Assembly (NCBI RefSeq): GCF_016587415.1
Contig: NZ_BNJI01000001.1
Span: forward strand, 2,271,501-2,335,500
Source of the DNA: Ktedonobacter sp. SOSP1-85
Lineage (GTDB): Bacteria > Chloroflexota > Ktedonobacteria > Ktedonobacterales > Ktedonobacteraceae
Length of the DNA: 64,000 nt
Direction: 5' to 3'
Under the pieces are notes generated by a model. That model saw only the letters and a program-made list of their open reading frames with translations. It made no database searches and was not told where the DNA came from. Position numbers and translations under genes: made by a program. Positions 43,446 through 51,145 of the stretch are shown in pieces; position 1 is the first letter of the stretch, and each line of letters opens with the position of its first letter.

Positions 43446-43497
43446 AAAGCCAGAGAGGAGCCGCGTGTTGCACGACACGCGGCTCCTCTCTGGCTTT
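43446..43497. terminator. Class D perfect hairpin, 23-bp arms
   Basis: AAAGCCAGAGAGGAGCCGCG... around TGCACG, directly after the CDF stop; also upstream of the tRNA-Ser 3' end. Confidence 0.7.
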
Positions 43498-43571
43498 GTG
43501 ACTTGTTTCTGAAGTTGTGGGCAATAAAAAACCGACTAGAATATAGTCGGAGTATTTGATGCGGGGTAAGA

Positions 43572-43660
43572 TGGCGGAGGAGGCGGGATTCGAACCCGCG
43601 AAGGCTCATCACCTTACACGATTTCCAGTCGTGCTCACTAGACCACTATGAGACTCCTCC
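43572..43660 (-). tRNA. tRNA-Ser (anticodon GGA)
   Basis: Acceptor GGAGGAG/CTCCTCC, anticodon arm CACGA-CTGGAAA-TCGTG, long variable arm, T-arm GCGGG-TTCGAAT-CCCGC; CCA follows the discriminator G in the genome. Reads TCC/TCT. Confidence 0.95.
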
Positions 43661-43668
43661 AGGATAAG

Positions 43669-43754
43669 CGGAGAGGGCGGGATTCGAACCCGCGAGGGCT
43701 ATTAACCCTACCGCTTTTCGAGAGCGGCACATTCGACCACTCTGACACCTCTCC
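43669..43754 (-). tRNA. tRNA-Ser (anticodon CGA)
   Basis: Acceptor GGAGAGG/CCTCTCC, anticodon arm CCGCT-CTCGAAA-AGCGG, long variable arm, same T-arm as its neighbour. CCA not encoded. Reads TCG. Eight bases upstream of the GGA isoacceptor, so cotranscribed. Confidence 0.95.
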
Positions 43755-43807
43755 GCCACGCAGTATAACACATCTTCCCTGCCTTGACAAGCACTTTTAG
43801 AGCGGAT

Positions 43808-44101
43808 TTATTCTTCGTTTAACTCGCCTTGCTCATATAACCAGCGAGCAAATTGGATATGACAATCTTCAGCCATGCGCTGGCGCATCTCCGTATTCTC
43901 ATACAAATGCTCACGCATCCTGATGAGCTTTATGGCTTCATCCCAGAGGAAGCCCTGCTCTAACAAGGCATGCAGGAGGACCTGCTCACGCGCAATTTCC
44001 CTCGCCGAGACCTCAGGGTCCATCGCTGGGGAGTGCCTAAGCCCCTCGTGAGGCTGTTCATAAAAATCACCACCCATTGATGGATCATGTGAATTCGACA
44101 T
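43808..44101 (-). CDS. Small acidic helical protein of unknown function
   Basis: 97 residues from ATG 44101, chosen because AAGGAG sits nine bases upstream; ATG 44107 is only three bases from it. N terminus SNSHDPSMGGDF, then a mostly helical acidic region (REIAREQVLLHALLEQGFLWDEAIKL, ENTEMRQRMAED). The HDPSM piece recalls the DPM motifs of the SRPBCC tails, but too short to claim homology. Confidence 0.65.
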   Translation of the reverse strand: MSNSHDPSMGGDFYEQPHEGLRHSPAMDPEVSAREIAREQVLLHALLEQGFLWDEAIKLIRMREHLYENTEMRQRMAEDCHIQFARWLYEQGELNEE

Positions 44102-44161
44102 ATGCATTTTCTCCTTGTTATATTGCTTCCTTCTTTTTAACCTGGTGTGCAAGTCTTTCCT

Positions 44162-44231
44162 GCCGCCTACGGCGGCAAAAGGGGGAAGAATTTGGGGACA
44201 CCCCAAACCCCGCCAGGGGCGCTACCCCTGG
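44162..44231. repeat. Three consecutive short hairpins
   Basis: GCCGCC-TAC-GGCGGC, TTTGGGG-ACA-CCCCAAA and CCAGGGG-CGCTA-CCCCTGG in 70 bp. The G/C-rich run may be a repetitive element. The rest of 44102-44456 has only a further AGTCCCTA...TAGGGACT stem (44293-44324) before the sigma gene. Confidence 0.6.
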
Positions 44232-44456
44232 ACCCCGCTCTCATCAAGGTGCTACTCTAGCTTTCCTTATCGGCATTCTACACCTAACTTTATAGTCCCT
44301 AGAGAGGGATATGGCTTAGGGACTTTTGTTGCCCAAACCAGGGACTAGAGTCAATGTCCCTCTGCCACTCATCGCTACTACACTTTATGTACCAAGAGCA
44401 GAAGAAGGAGAGCGCAGAAAGAGATTATTTCTGCTGAAAGGAGTGGCAATAAGCCC

Positions 44457-45341
44457 ATGCAGGCAACGGCTACCTTGAGTGAAATCTGGGAAAGATACCA
44501 GGAACATAAAAGCTCAGAACTCCGGAATGAGTTGATTACTATGTACGCGCCTCTCGTACGTCTCGCGGTTGGCCGCTTAGGCATCCCTCCAACCAGTATC
44601 ATGGATAGCGAGGATCTCATCGGCTATGGCATGATCGGCCTCATCAGCGCGATTGACCGCTACGATCCATCACGAGGGGTGCGCTTTGAGGCTTTTGCTA
44701 CTCCTCGCATTCGTGGAGCCGTGATTGACCAGATCCGCCAACTGAACTGGCTTCCTCGTTCATCCGTTTCACGTATCCGCCAGATCGAACGGACTCACGC
44801 CGAGCTGGAACAGCAATTGGGACGGCCCGCGAACGAGGCAGAGGCCGCTAAGGCACTGGATGTCAGCGTGGAACGCTATCGACAGATGCTCACGGAGATG
44901 AGCGTCTCGGTGCTTTCACTGGATGCCCCGCTGGGATCAAGCACTCAGGAAGATGAGAGCGCCTCCCTGGGTGATATGCTAGAGGATGAGAGTCAGCAAG
45001 ATCCCGGTGAAGAAGTTGAACGCGAAGAGCTAATTCAGGCCCTTTCTACAGCCCTCCAGCATCTCCCGCCACGTGAACAGCTCTTGCTCTCCCTCTACTA
45101 CAAGGAAGAGCTAACCATGAAGGAAATCAGTCGTATAATGAATGTATCGGAGTCTCGCGTCTGTCAGCTACGTATGCAGGCCCTTGTACGGCTCCGCTCG
45201 ACCTTGGGCGCCTATCAGACGGGCGAAACAGCTCCCAGCAAGGAGCAAGGGAAAGCAAAGAGCGAGGGCGAAACGCAACCCGTATATGCCTACCACCATT
45301 CGGGTGGGAAACATCATATGGAGACGACGCGCACACACTAA
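44457..45341 (+). CDS. WhiG/FliA-type (sigma-28 group 3) sigma factor
   Basis: 294 residues. Region 2 (LIGYGMIGLISAIDRYDPSRGVRFEAFATPRIRGAVIDQIRQLNWLPRS) has the FliA/WhiG signature, including the I-R-G-A-x-x-D motif. Region 3 follows at about 105-160 (GRPANEAEAAKALDVS), and region 4 (LPPREQLLLSLYYKEELTMKEISRIMNVSESRVCQLRMQALVRLRSTL) is an HTH. A Q/K/E-rich tail of about 50 residues ending in a His-rich segment is unusual. AAAGGAG upstream. Followed by a FlgM-like gene and csrA, an arrangement known from motility regulons, but no flagellar gene is present; a WhiG-like role in sporulation is an attractive alternative. Confidence 0.92.
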   Translation: MQATATLSEIWERYQEHKSSELRNELITMYAPLVRLAVGRLGIPPTSIMDSEDLIGYGMIGLISAIDRYDPSRGVRFEAFATPRIRGAVIDQIRQLNWLPRSSVSRIRQIERTHAELEQQLGRPANEAEAAKALDVSVERYRQMLTEMSVSVLSLDAPLGSSTQEDESASLGDMLEDESQQDPGEEVEREELIQALSTALQHLPPREQLLLSLYYKEELTMKEISRIMNVSESRVCQLRMQALVRLRSTLGAYQTGETAPSKEQGKAKSEGETQPVYAYHHSGGKHHMETTRTH

Positions 45342-45478
45342 AAAGGGTAGGCGTGAGCGTCATATTCACAAACAGTAATTCTCGTAGCGACCCGAGTTTC
45401 CACCGTTTTTTCTCCTAATGAAGGCGTCTGGGTTGTCGATAACAATGTGTAGATAAAGACACCCCGAGGGGGTTAGCG

Positions 45479-45484
45479 GTATAA
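45479..45484 (+). promoter_or_regulatory. -10 element of the FlgM-like gene
   Basis: TATAAT preceded by GCGG; no good -35 of the sigma-70 type at 16-18 bp. Confidence 0.45.
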
Positions 45485-45522
45485 TGAGAGTACCCTCTCA
45501 GTAACGCGACGGAGAGAATATT

Positions 45523-45825
45523 ATGAATGCTCGTTTTGAGCATGAATATGTAGAGCACAAACGGCTTGAAAATCGGGTCATATCCTATACGACATGGGAG
45601 GCACCTGTCCATGAAGCCTTTCCATGCCACCCACAGCAGATAATCTTTCATACGGCCCCAAACCGTGCAGTCGTTCTCTATAACCTGCCCACCTATGAAG
45701 AAGGGGGTCAAAGACGCACTGAGCGCATTCTAGAACTTCAGGCACAAGTTCAGAATGGTACCTACATCGTAGAGAGCATGGTTGTAGCAGAATGTATACT
45801 GAGAAATGAAACTTATCTCGTGTAA
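45523..45825 (+). CDS. FlgM-like candidate anti-sigma factor
   Basis: 100 residues. The C-terminal 35 residues (RRTERILELQAQVQNGTYIVESMVVAECIL) match the conserved C-terminal region of FlgM, which binds sigma-28: R...V..L...I..G.Y.V....VA...L. The N-terminal 65 residues do not look like FlgM. GGAGAG nine bases before ATG. Sits 180 bp behind a WhiG/FliA-type sigma gene, which strengthens the assignment. I found no membrane or secretion signal. Confidence 0.7.
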   Translation: MNARFEHEYVEHKRLENRVISYTTWEAPVHEAFPCHPQQIIFHTAPNRAVVLYNLPTYEEGGQRRTERILELQAQVQNGTYIVESMVVAECILRNETYLV

Positions 45826-46011
45826 GTTTATATCGATGAGCAGATTGTGCGAACGATACCCATTGTCTACGGGCCTTGCGTTTGAAACTGGCAATGGTAA
45901 GGGCACATCGTGACTTGCCATTTTACTAATGCGGCGCCCTCACGCACACGCATTGAGAAGCCTCGCAGCGCAGGGACGCCTGGAATTTGCTTCTGATGAA
46001 GGGAGCTATGC

Positions 46012-46209
46012 ATGCTTGTATTGCGACGAAAAGTTGGCGAAAGTATAGTGCTTGCTGGTGTAATTAACATTTCGGTGCTGGCTGTTGAAGGCGAGCGCGT
46101 CAAAATTGGGATTAGCGCTCCTCCAGATGTTAGCATCGTGCGCGAGGAGCTGCTACGATCTGTGCCCGAGACACCCGTACAGAATTCTTCCCCCCTACAG
46201 CAACGCTAG
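46012..46209 (+). CDS. csrA: Carbon storage regulator CsrA (RNA-binding)
   Basis: 65 residues. MLVLRRKVGESIVL and VKIGISAPPDVSIVREEL are the two conserved CsrA blocks, with the RNA-binding residues of strand 1 and of the IVREEL segment. Dimeric post-transcriptional regulator that binds GGA motifs in mRNA leaders. ATG 46012 follows GAAGGGAG. The antagonist fliW is absent from the neighbourhood. Ends in a strong terminator. Confidence 0.95.
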   Translation: MLVLRRKVGESIVLAGVINISVLAVEGERVKIGISAPPDVSIVREELLRSVPETPVQNSSPLQQR

Positions 46210-46237
46210 CTCTATTACGTGGACCGCATACACAAGG

Positions 46238-46286
46238 AGGAGGTAGTGTAGAAGAGCTTTCTTCTGCACTACCTCCTTTTTCTTTT
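46238..46286 (+). terminator. Rho-independent terminator after csrA
   Basis: Stem AGGAGGTAGTGTAGAAG / CTTCTGCACTACCTCCT followed by TTTTCTTTTT. Confidence 0.9.
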
Positions 46287-46327
46287 TGCTAGTCCGCGTG
46301 ACTCCTCGCGCCTGCGGCGCTCGCAAG

Positions 46328-46389
46328 GATAAATGCTATGCTGCGCCCTGGCAGCCTCCGGCTGCCAGGGCGCAGCATAGCACTTATCC
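46328..46389. terminator. Class D hairpin, 30-bp arms
   Basis: GGATAAATGCTATGCTGCGC... closing on GCAGCC-TCC-GGCTGC, one mismatch. The motif GCGCCTGCGGCGC lies eight bases before it (46308-46320). Confidence 0.65.
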
Positions 46390-46410
46390 GAACTTGCAAC
46401 CCACACTTGT

Positions 46411-46440
46411 CATATGTAGACGCGTACTTTAGTAGCGTCG
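46411..46440. repeat. Class B half-element (stop donor)
   Basis: On the minus strand CGACGCTACTAAAGTACGCG supplies R-R-Y-stop of the inositol-phosphate synthase; identical in these 20 bases to the half-element after the kinase gene at 10511. Confidence 0.8.
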
Positions 46441-47577
46441 GGCCTCCACGTGGCCATTGGCCTGCTCAAGGGTGGTTTCAGGCCCCTTCTGCGCGCCAGC
46501 CAGCTCCTGGATAAAGGCTTCGGTCATGTCGCGGGCGATGTCGTCTGAGTACTGGACTGATGGTGACTTCATCAGGTAGGCGCTGGGTGCCTCTAGTGTG
46601 CCGCTGATGCCATTATCCATGGCAAGCTTCACCAGGCGCACGGCATCGATAACAACGCCTGCGGAGTTGGGCGAATCCCAGACCTCAAGCTTGAGTTCGA
46701 CGTTCAAGGGCACATCGCCAAAGGTTCGACCCTCCAGGCGGATATAGGCCCATTTGCGGTCGCTAAGCCAGGCCACATAATCGGAGGGACCGATATGCAC
46801 ATTGTCTCCTCCCAGCTCATAGTCAAGCTGGCTGGTGACTGCGTTGGTCTTGCTCTCTTTCTTGGACTCCAGGCGCTCGCGCTCCAGCATGTTATAGAAA
46901 TCGGTGTTGCCGCCGACATTGAGCTGCATGGTGCGCTCAAGCTTGACACCACGCTCACGGAAGAGGCGCGCTAGCTTACGATGCACAATAGTGGCACCAA
47001 CCTGGCTCTTGATATCATCGCCAATAATCGGCACTCCGGCCTCTTTGAAACGCTGCTGCCAGTACTCCTCGCGGGCGATAAACACTGGAATGCAGTTGAC
47101 CATACCCACACCCGCCTGCAAGATCTGCTCAACATACCACTTGGTTGCTGTCTCAGAGCCTACTGGCAGATAGTTAATGACCACATCGGTCTTGGTATCC
47201 TGAAGAATTTGCGCGATATTAGCGGTTGAACCAGGCGCCTTTGTGATCACTTTGGACAAATATTTTCCCAGGCCATCATGCGTCATACCCCGGTACACTT
47301 TGGCATTGAGGTAGGGAACATCCGCGAAACGATAGGTGTTATTGGGTTCCTGGTAGATGGCCTCGCTCAGGTCCTTGCCAACCTTGTTGGTATCGATATC
47401 AAAGGCCGCGGTAAACTCAATATCTCGGATATGATAACCACCCAGGTTGACATGCATCAAGCCCGGGATAAAATCATCTTCTTTGGCATTCTGGTAATAT
47501 TGGACGCCTTGCACTAGAGAACTGGCACAGTTCCCAACACCAATGATGGCAACGCGCACTTTGCGATTATCCGCCAT
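46429..47577 (-). CDS. ino1: Inositol-3-phosphate synthase (actinobacterial/archaeal type)
   Basis: 382 residues. NAD-binding [17 protein letters not shown] at the N terminus, then the family motifs [50 protein letters not shown] and SDYVAWL. Converts glucose 6-phosphate to inositol 3-phosphate for phosphatidylinositol or other inositol compounds. AAGGAG precedes ATG. The last three residues and stop come from a class B half-element. Confidence 0.95.
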   Translation of the reverse strand: MADNRKVRVAIIGVGNCASSLVQGVQYYQNAKEDDFIPGLMHVNLGGYHIRDIEFTAAFDIDTNKVGKDLSEAIYQEPNNTYRFADVPYLNAKVYRGMTHDGLGKYLSKVITKAPGSTANIAQILQDTKTDVVINYLPVGSETATKWYVEQILQAGVGMVNCIPVFIAREEYWQQRFKEAGVPIIGDDIKSQVGATIVHRKLARLFRERGVKLERTMQLNVGGNTDFYNMLERERLESKKESKTNAVTSQLDYELGGDNVHIGPSDYVAWLSDRKWAYIRLEGRTFGDVPLNVELKLEVWDSPNSAGVVIDAVRLVKLAMDNGISGTLEAPSAYLMKSPSVQYSDDIARDMTEAFIQELAGAQKGPETTLEQANGHVEARRY

Positions 47578-47769
47578 GTACTCACTCCTTCATAATGTAT
47601 ACTCTGAAACGCCCTCTTCTTTATGGTAAAGAGCAAGAAAAAAACCTTGAACAGCAACCTTTCAGGCAAGAAGGTCACCATTAAGAGAGAACATTTTTCG
47701 TGAGAAATTTTATTCCCAATAATAGGGAAATTAATTACCCATTTCGATTTCTGGCGGATATACCCAAAA

Positions 47770-47886
47770 AGTTGTAGGGTCCATGCTGGTATGGACTCAT
47801 AACCTGACCCATGCAAGATGCACACCATATAGGTCGCATTTCACATAGCGAGGCTTTGAGTCCATGCCAGCATGGACCCTACAACT
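47770..47886. repeat. Class C inverted repeat, copy 4
   Basis: GTTGTAGGGTCCATGCTGGT and complement; ends 3 bp from the epimerase stop and lies upstream of ino1. Confidence 0.85.
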
Positions 47887-47888
47887 TG

Positions 47889-48812
47889 CTATTGTTGGAA
47901 GAAGGCCAGGGTTGCGCGCACGCCCTCCTCAAAGGAGACCTCTGGCTTCCAACCCAGGAGGCGCTCAGCCTTGCCACAGTTAAATTGCGATTTATAGAGG
48001 TCGCCAGGACGCTTGGGAGCGCGCACAATCTCTGGTTCATAGCCAGTAACCGCGGCTAGCGTCTTATAAATACCGTTGACCGAGACCGCCTCACCCGTGC
48101 CGATACAAAAAATCTCGTTATCGCCACGCGTAAGAGCCTGCACATTGGCGCGAGCCACATCGGTCACATAGACATAATCTTTACTCTGCTCGCCATCCCA
48201 ATCGATGCGCACAGGCTGGTGCGTTAAGAAGCGCCTGGCAAAAATAGCGATGACGCCCGCCTCACCATTCGGGTCCTGGCGTGGACCATAGACGTTGCCA
48301 TAACGCAGAGCGGTATACGTCAAGCCATTGTCCTCATGCCAGTAGCGCAGATAGTGCTCAGCAACCATTTTGGTGATGCCGTAGGGCGACTCTGGACGCT
48401 GCATTACATCCTCGTCAACAGGCAAACGCGTAGGCGTGCCATAGGTCGCACCCGAAGAGGCAAAGATAATCTTACGCGTTCCCACACGGGTACAGTTATT
48501 CAGGATAGAAAGTAAACCAAAGACATTCACGTGCGCATCGAGTTTGGGGTCCTTTGTGGAAACGGCTACGCTGTGCTGGGCGGCCTGGTGACACACCACC
48601 TCGGGCTTTACTGCATCAAAAATATGGGCCAGGGACTCTTCATCGGTAATATCGGCGCGAAATAATTGTGCATGTGGATTGAGGTTTGCCAGGTTGCCAC
48701 CCCCATGCGACCAGAGATTATCGACCACCGCCACCTCGTGGCCCGCGGCAATATAGTGATCAACAATATGTGAACCAATAAAACCAGCTCCACCCGTGAC
48801 CAGTATCCTCAT
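47889..48812 (-). CDS. NAD-dependent nucleotide-sugar epimerase (GalE-like, extended SDR)
   Basis: 307 residues from ATG 48812 (AAAGG upstream). Rossmann motif TGGAGFIGSH at the N terminus, catalytic Y-x3-K in SPYGITKMVAEHYLR with ASSGATYG before it, and the RYGNVYGPRQDP block. Typical of UDP-glucose 4-epimerase-like enzymes. Neighbouring ino1 suggests, weakly, a glycolipid or envelope role. Confidence 0.9.
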   Translation of the reverse strand: MRILVTGGAGFIGSHIVDHYIAAGHEVAVVDNLWSHGGGNLANLNPHAQLFRADITDEESLAHIFDAVKPEVVCHQAAQHSVAVSTKDPKLDAHVNVFGLLSILNNCTRVGTRKIIFASSGATYGTPTRLPVDEDVMQRPESPYGITKMVAEHYLRYWHEDNGLTYTALRYGNVYGPRQDPNGEAGVIAIFARRFLTHQPVRIDWDGEQSKDYVYVTDVARANVQALTRGDNEIFCIGTGEAVSVNGIYKTLAAVTGYEPEIVRAPKRPGDLYKSQFNCGKAERLLGWKPEVSFEEGVRATLAFFQQ

Positions 48813-48957
48813 GTTGTTAAACCTTTCTGACAAGTATAGCTCTAAGGCACAGTTCAATCGCACCGCCGGAGAGAGGGGATAATGTAGAACATCATGCTTG
48901 TATACAAGACATGTTCCAGGTTATTATAGTCACTGGAGCGGCTTTATTTCAACATCC

Positions 48958-49767
48958 CTACAACCATACACTTTGGAGTTCATGCTTACTTGTCAGAATA
49001 GGATAGATCGTCAAACCAGTTTCCTGCTGTAAACGGCTCAGGGCGGCCTCATTGCGGGGGTCAGCCATTGCGACCGTCAAGACATCGTCTTCACAGCCAA
49101 GGGGATAACACTGAAGCTCTTGCGCCAATTGCTTGCTTACCAGGTTCCGCACCTGCATTGGGAGGTTGCCTGGAAGCGAGGAAAGATAGGGAACACCCAT
49201 ACGTTGAGCCAGGCGAGCAAGGTCATCAGGTCCAGATGGAGAGGAGAGAGCCTCATGTGGATGCAGAAGTTGCCGTTGATAGAACTGAAAGGAACGCGAT
49301 GCCTGTCGGAGTTCACTTAAAGCCAGTTGCACCAGTTGTCCGCTTCGTTGTGGTGCATCTGGCAAGGCCCTCAGGCTGCTTTGCATAGCCATGGGACCCT
49401 CACCCGTGTCCAACTCCTGCTCATGCACATGCCAGAGCAGCGCCTGCCATAGGCGCTCCTGGACGATGCGCGCGCCCTCCAGCCTCGCCCCAGGCAGTAG
49501 AAAGTAGCAGCTTGCCCCTAACACAAAGACCTGGTCTGTCTTGCGCACAAACGCACGTACACGCTCCACGAGAGCATGTGTGCCGTTAGCAGCTTGCTCG
49601 GCTTGCTCAAACTCAAACGTAAACGAGACCAGCGCCATTTCCCTCTGTTCACGCTGCCAGAGCGCCAGTACCGCATCCTCCAACTCGTGTAACGCTCCAA
49701 GATCTGCATATGCATATGCATTCATAGATGGCGGGTATACTAGTCTGGACGCCCCCTGATCGCGCAT
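48958..49767 (-). CDS. Degenerate GGDEF domain fused to a T2SSE_N/MshEN-like domain
   Basis: 269 residues. Residues about 25-180 resemble a GGDEF fold: the position of R-x-G-G-D-E-F-x-x-L-L reads VFVLGASCYFLLPGAR, so the catalytic motif is GASCY, followed by A-R-I-V-Q-E-R-L as in GGDEF helices. The C-terminal 85 residues match the type II/IV secretion ATPase N-terminal domain: LAQRMGVPYLSS..., KQLAQELQCYPLGCEDDVLTVAMADPRNEAALSRLQQETG. Some such domains bind c-di-GMP. A c-di-GMP effector without enzyme activity is the likely role. AGAGGAG before ATG. Confidence 0.72.
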   Translation of the reverse strand: MRDQGASRLVYPPSMNAYAYADLGALHELEDAVLALWQREQREMALVSFTFEFEQAEQAANGTHALVERVRAFVRKTDQVFVLGASCYFLLPGARLEGARIVQERLWQALLWHVHEQELDTGEGPMAMQSSLRALPDAPQRSGQLVQLALSELRQASRSFQFYQRQLLHPHEALSSPSGPDDLARLAQRMGVPYLSSLPGNLPMQVRNLVSKQLAQELQCYPLGCEDDVLTVAMADPRNEAALSRLQQETGLTIYPILTSKHELQSVWL

Positions 49768-49903
49768 GCTATAACTCCTCTACCCTCTGAATTCTTGCAT
49801 GGATACATGCCGACATAAGCATACCGTAAGAGGCTGGACATCGAACAGCGAAACAGGTTGTATTTGCGTTAAAAGTTTTCCCTGTTGGTTAAGATCAGTA
49901 TAT

Positions 49904-50719
49904 TCACTCTGTTTTACCCGCGGGTACGTTCTGATACCGCAGCAGGCTCAAGGCGCGCTGTAAAGAGACAGCCTGCATAATTAAGAAATCATTTCTTTGT
50001 AACAATTGGAGGAGCACCAGGGCCTGAACATGCTTACGCGCGGGAAGTGTCTCAACCACTTTAGGAAAGGTCTCCTCTAACATGTTGATCGCTACCTGCA
50101 AAAAGCTTATGAGATCTCTATCCAGGTACTGCAACGTATCAGGGGCCAGGCCACTCTGGCCCAGGATGGATAGAAAAACAGGTTGGCGTGTATACACGTC
50201 GAGCCAGCCCTTCATAGGTATTACCAGGTCATGCCCAGCCCGCCGGGACAGAGCCGTAGCCTTCTCAGACTGGGAACGAGCAAGCGTCTGCTGCCCCTGC
50301 TGGGGCTCCGGCAAACGCTCAACTTGATCGAGCATCATCGTAAGAATAGTATTCAGCATATGAGCCCAGGGCAACAGGCGTACGCATTGCCCCTCAATCT
50401 CGCGCAAACGTTGCCAGCACTGATAGCGAAGCGCGAAAATCTCAACACTCTCGCGCGTCTCCCCCACCTGGCCGCTCTGGGCCACCGCCGCTGGCATTCG
50501 CAATTGCGCTAATGCTGGTATATGATGCTGATAGAGGGCCTGCATCGTAACGAGGAGATGATAGACACACAACTGCAAGGTCTGAAGACTACTCCCCTGT
50601 TCAGTAGTGTACGCACAGTACACCTGTAAGGGGGAGAGCAAGGTTTGTACTAAGCGTTGAACAGTTTCAACCTTAAATTGCCCATTTGCCATCGAGGATG
50701 ATACCTCCTGCTGCCCCAT
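49904..50719 (-). CDS. All-helical protein of unknown function
   Basis: About 271 residues from ATG 50719 (GGAGG five bases upstream); ATG 50692 with AGGAGGT is nearly as good. Rich in L and Q, predicted helices throughout, no membrane segment or recognisable motif. Transcribed in the same direction as 48958-49767, 137 bp upstream of it, so possibly in one unit. Confidence 0.65.
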   Translation of the reverse strand: MGQQEVSSSMANGQFKVETVQRLVQTLLSPLQVYCAYTTEQGSSLQTLQLCVYHLLVTMQALYQHHIPALAQLRMPAAVAQSGQVGETRESVEIFALRYQCWQRLREIEGQCVRLLPWAHMLNTILTMMLDQVERLPEPQQGQQTLARSQSEKATALSRRAGHDLVIPMKGWLDVYTRQPVFLSILGQSGLAPDTLQYLDRDLISFLQVAINMLEETFPKVVETLPARKHVQALVLLQLLQRNDFLIMQAVSLQRALSLLRYQNVPAGKTE

Positions 50720-50855
50720 CTCCACCTCCACATCCTATTTTTACTAATACCATTACTACTATTGTACTTGATACAGCTTACATCTGTCACGCCTTTCTCT
50801 TCTCAAAAAACAGAGTTGCGCCAAAGTCATTCATTTCAGCTCGCAAGCTCGCCGA

Positions 50856-50919
50856 GGGTAGGAGGGAAGGGCGTGTGGCACGTGTATTCGCTCGTGCCAC
50901 ATGCCCTTCCCTCCTACCC
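50856..50919. terminator. Class D hairpin in a 415-bp gene-free gap
   Basis: GGGTAGGAGGGAAGGGCGTG... and complement, one mismatch, centre CACGTGTATTCGCTCGTG. Followed at 50924-50936 by GCGCCGCAGGCGC. Here it lies between divergent genes, not at a 3' end. The rest of the gap to 51145 shows no gene. Confidence 0.6.
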
Positions 50920-51145
50920 CTGAGCGCCGCAGGCGCGAAAGTAGAAGCGAAGAAGACTTGACACAGTGCATTTGGCGTATCACAATGAGGAGTGCAAACC
51001 GCTTGCGACGGAAGAATTCGTACGCGAACAGCTTCGTCGCTTACGTTAGTATTAGTAGGCTTGCTAATGCTGCCTACCGGGCAGAGCGGCACCTGTTCAT
51101 AGAAGAATTTAGTAGCAGAAGTAGCAAAGAATTTTGAAGAATAAC

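Noticed and set aside
45454-45484. Possible sigma-28 promoter (TAAA...GCGGTATAA) before the FlgM-like gene
   Set aside because: Spacing is 18 instead of about 15 bases and the -10 has an extra T; a TATAAT reading explains it as well.
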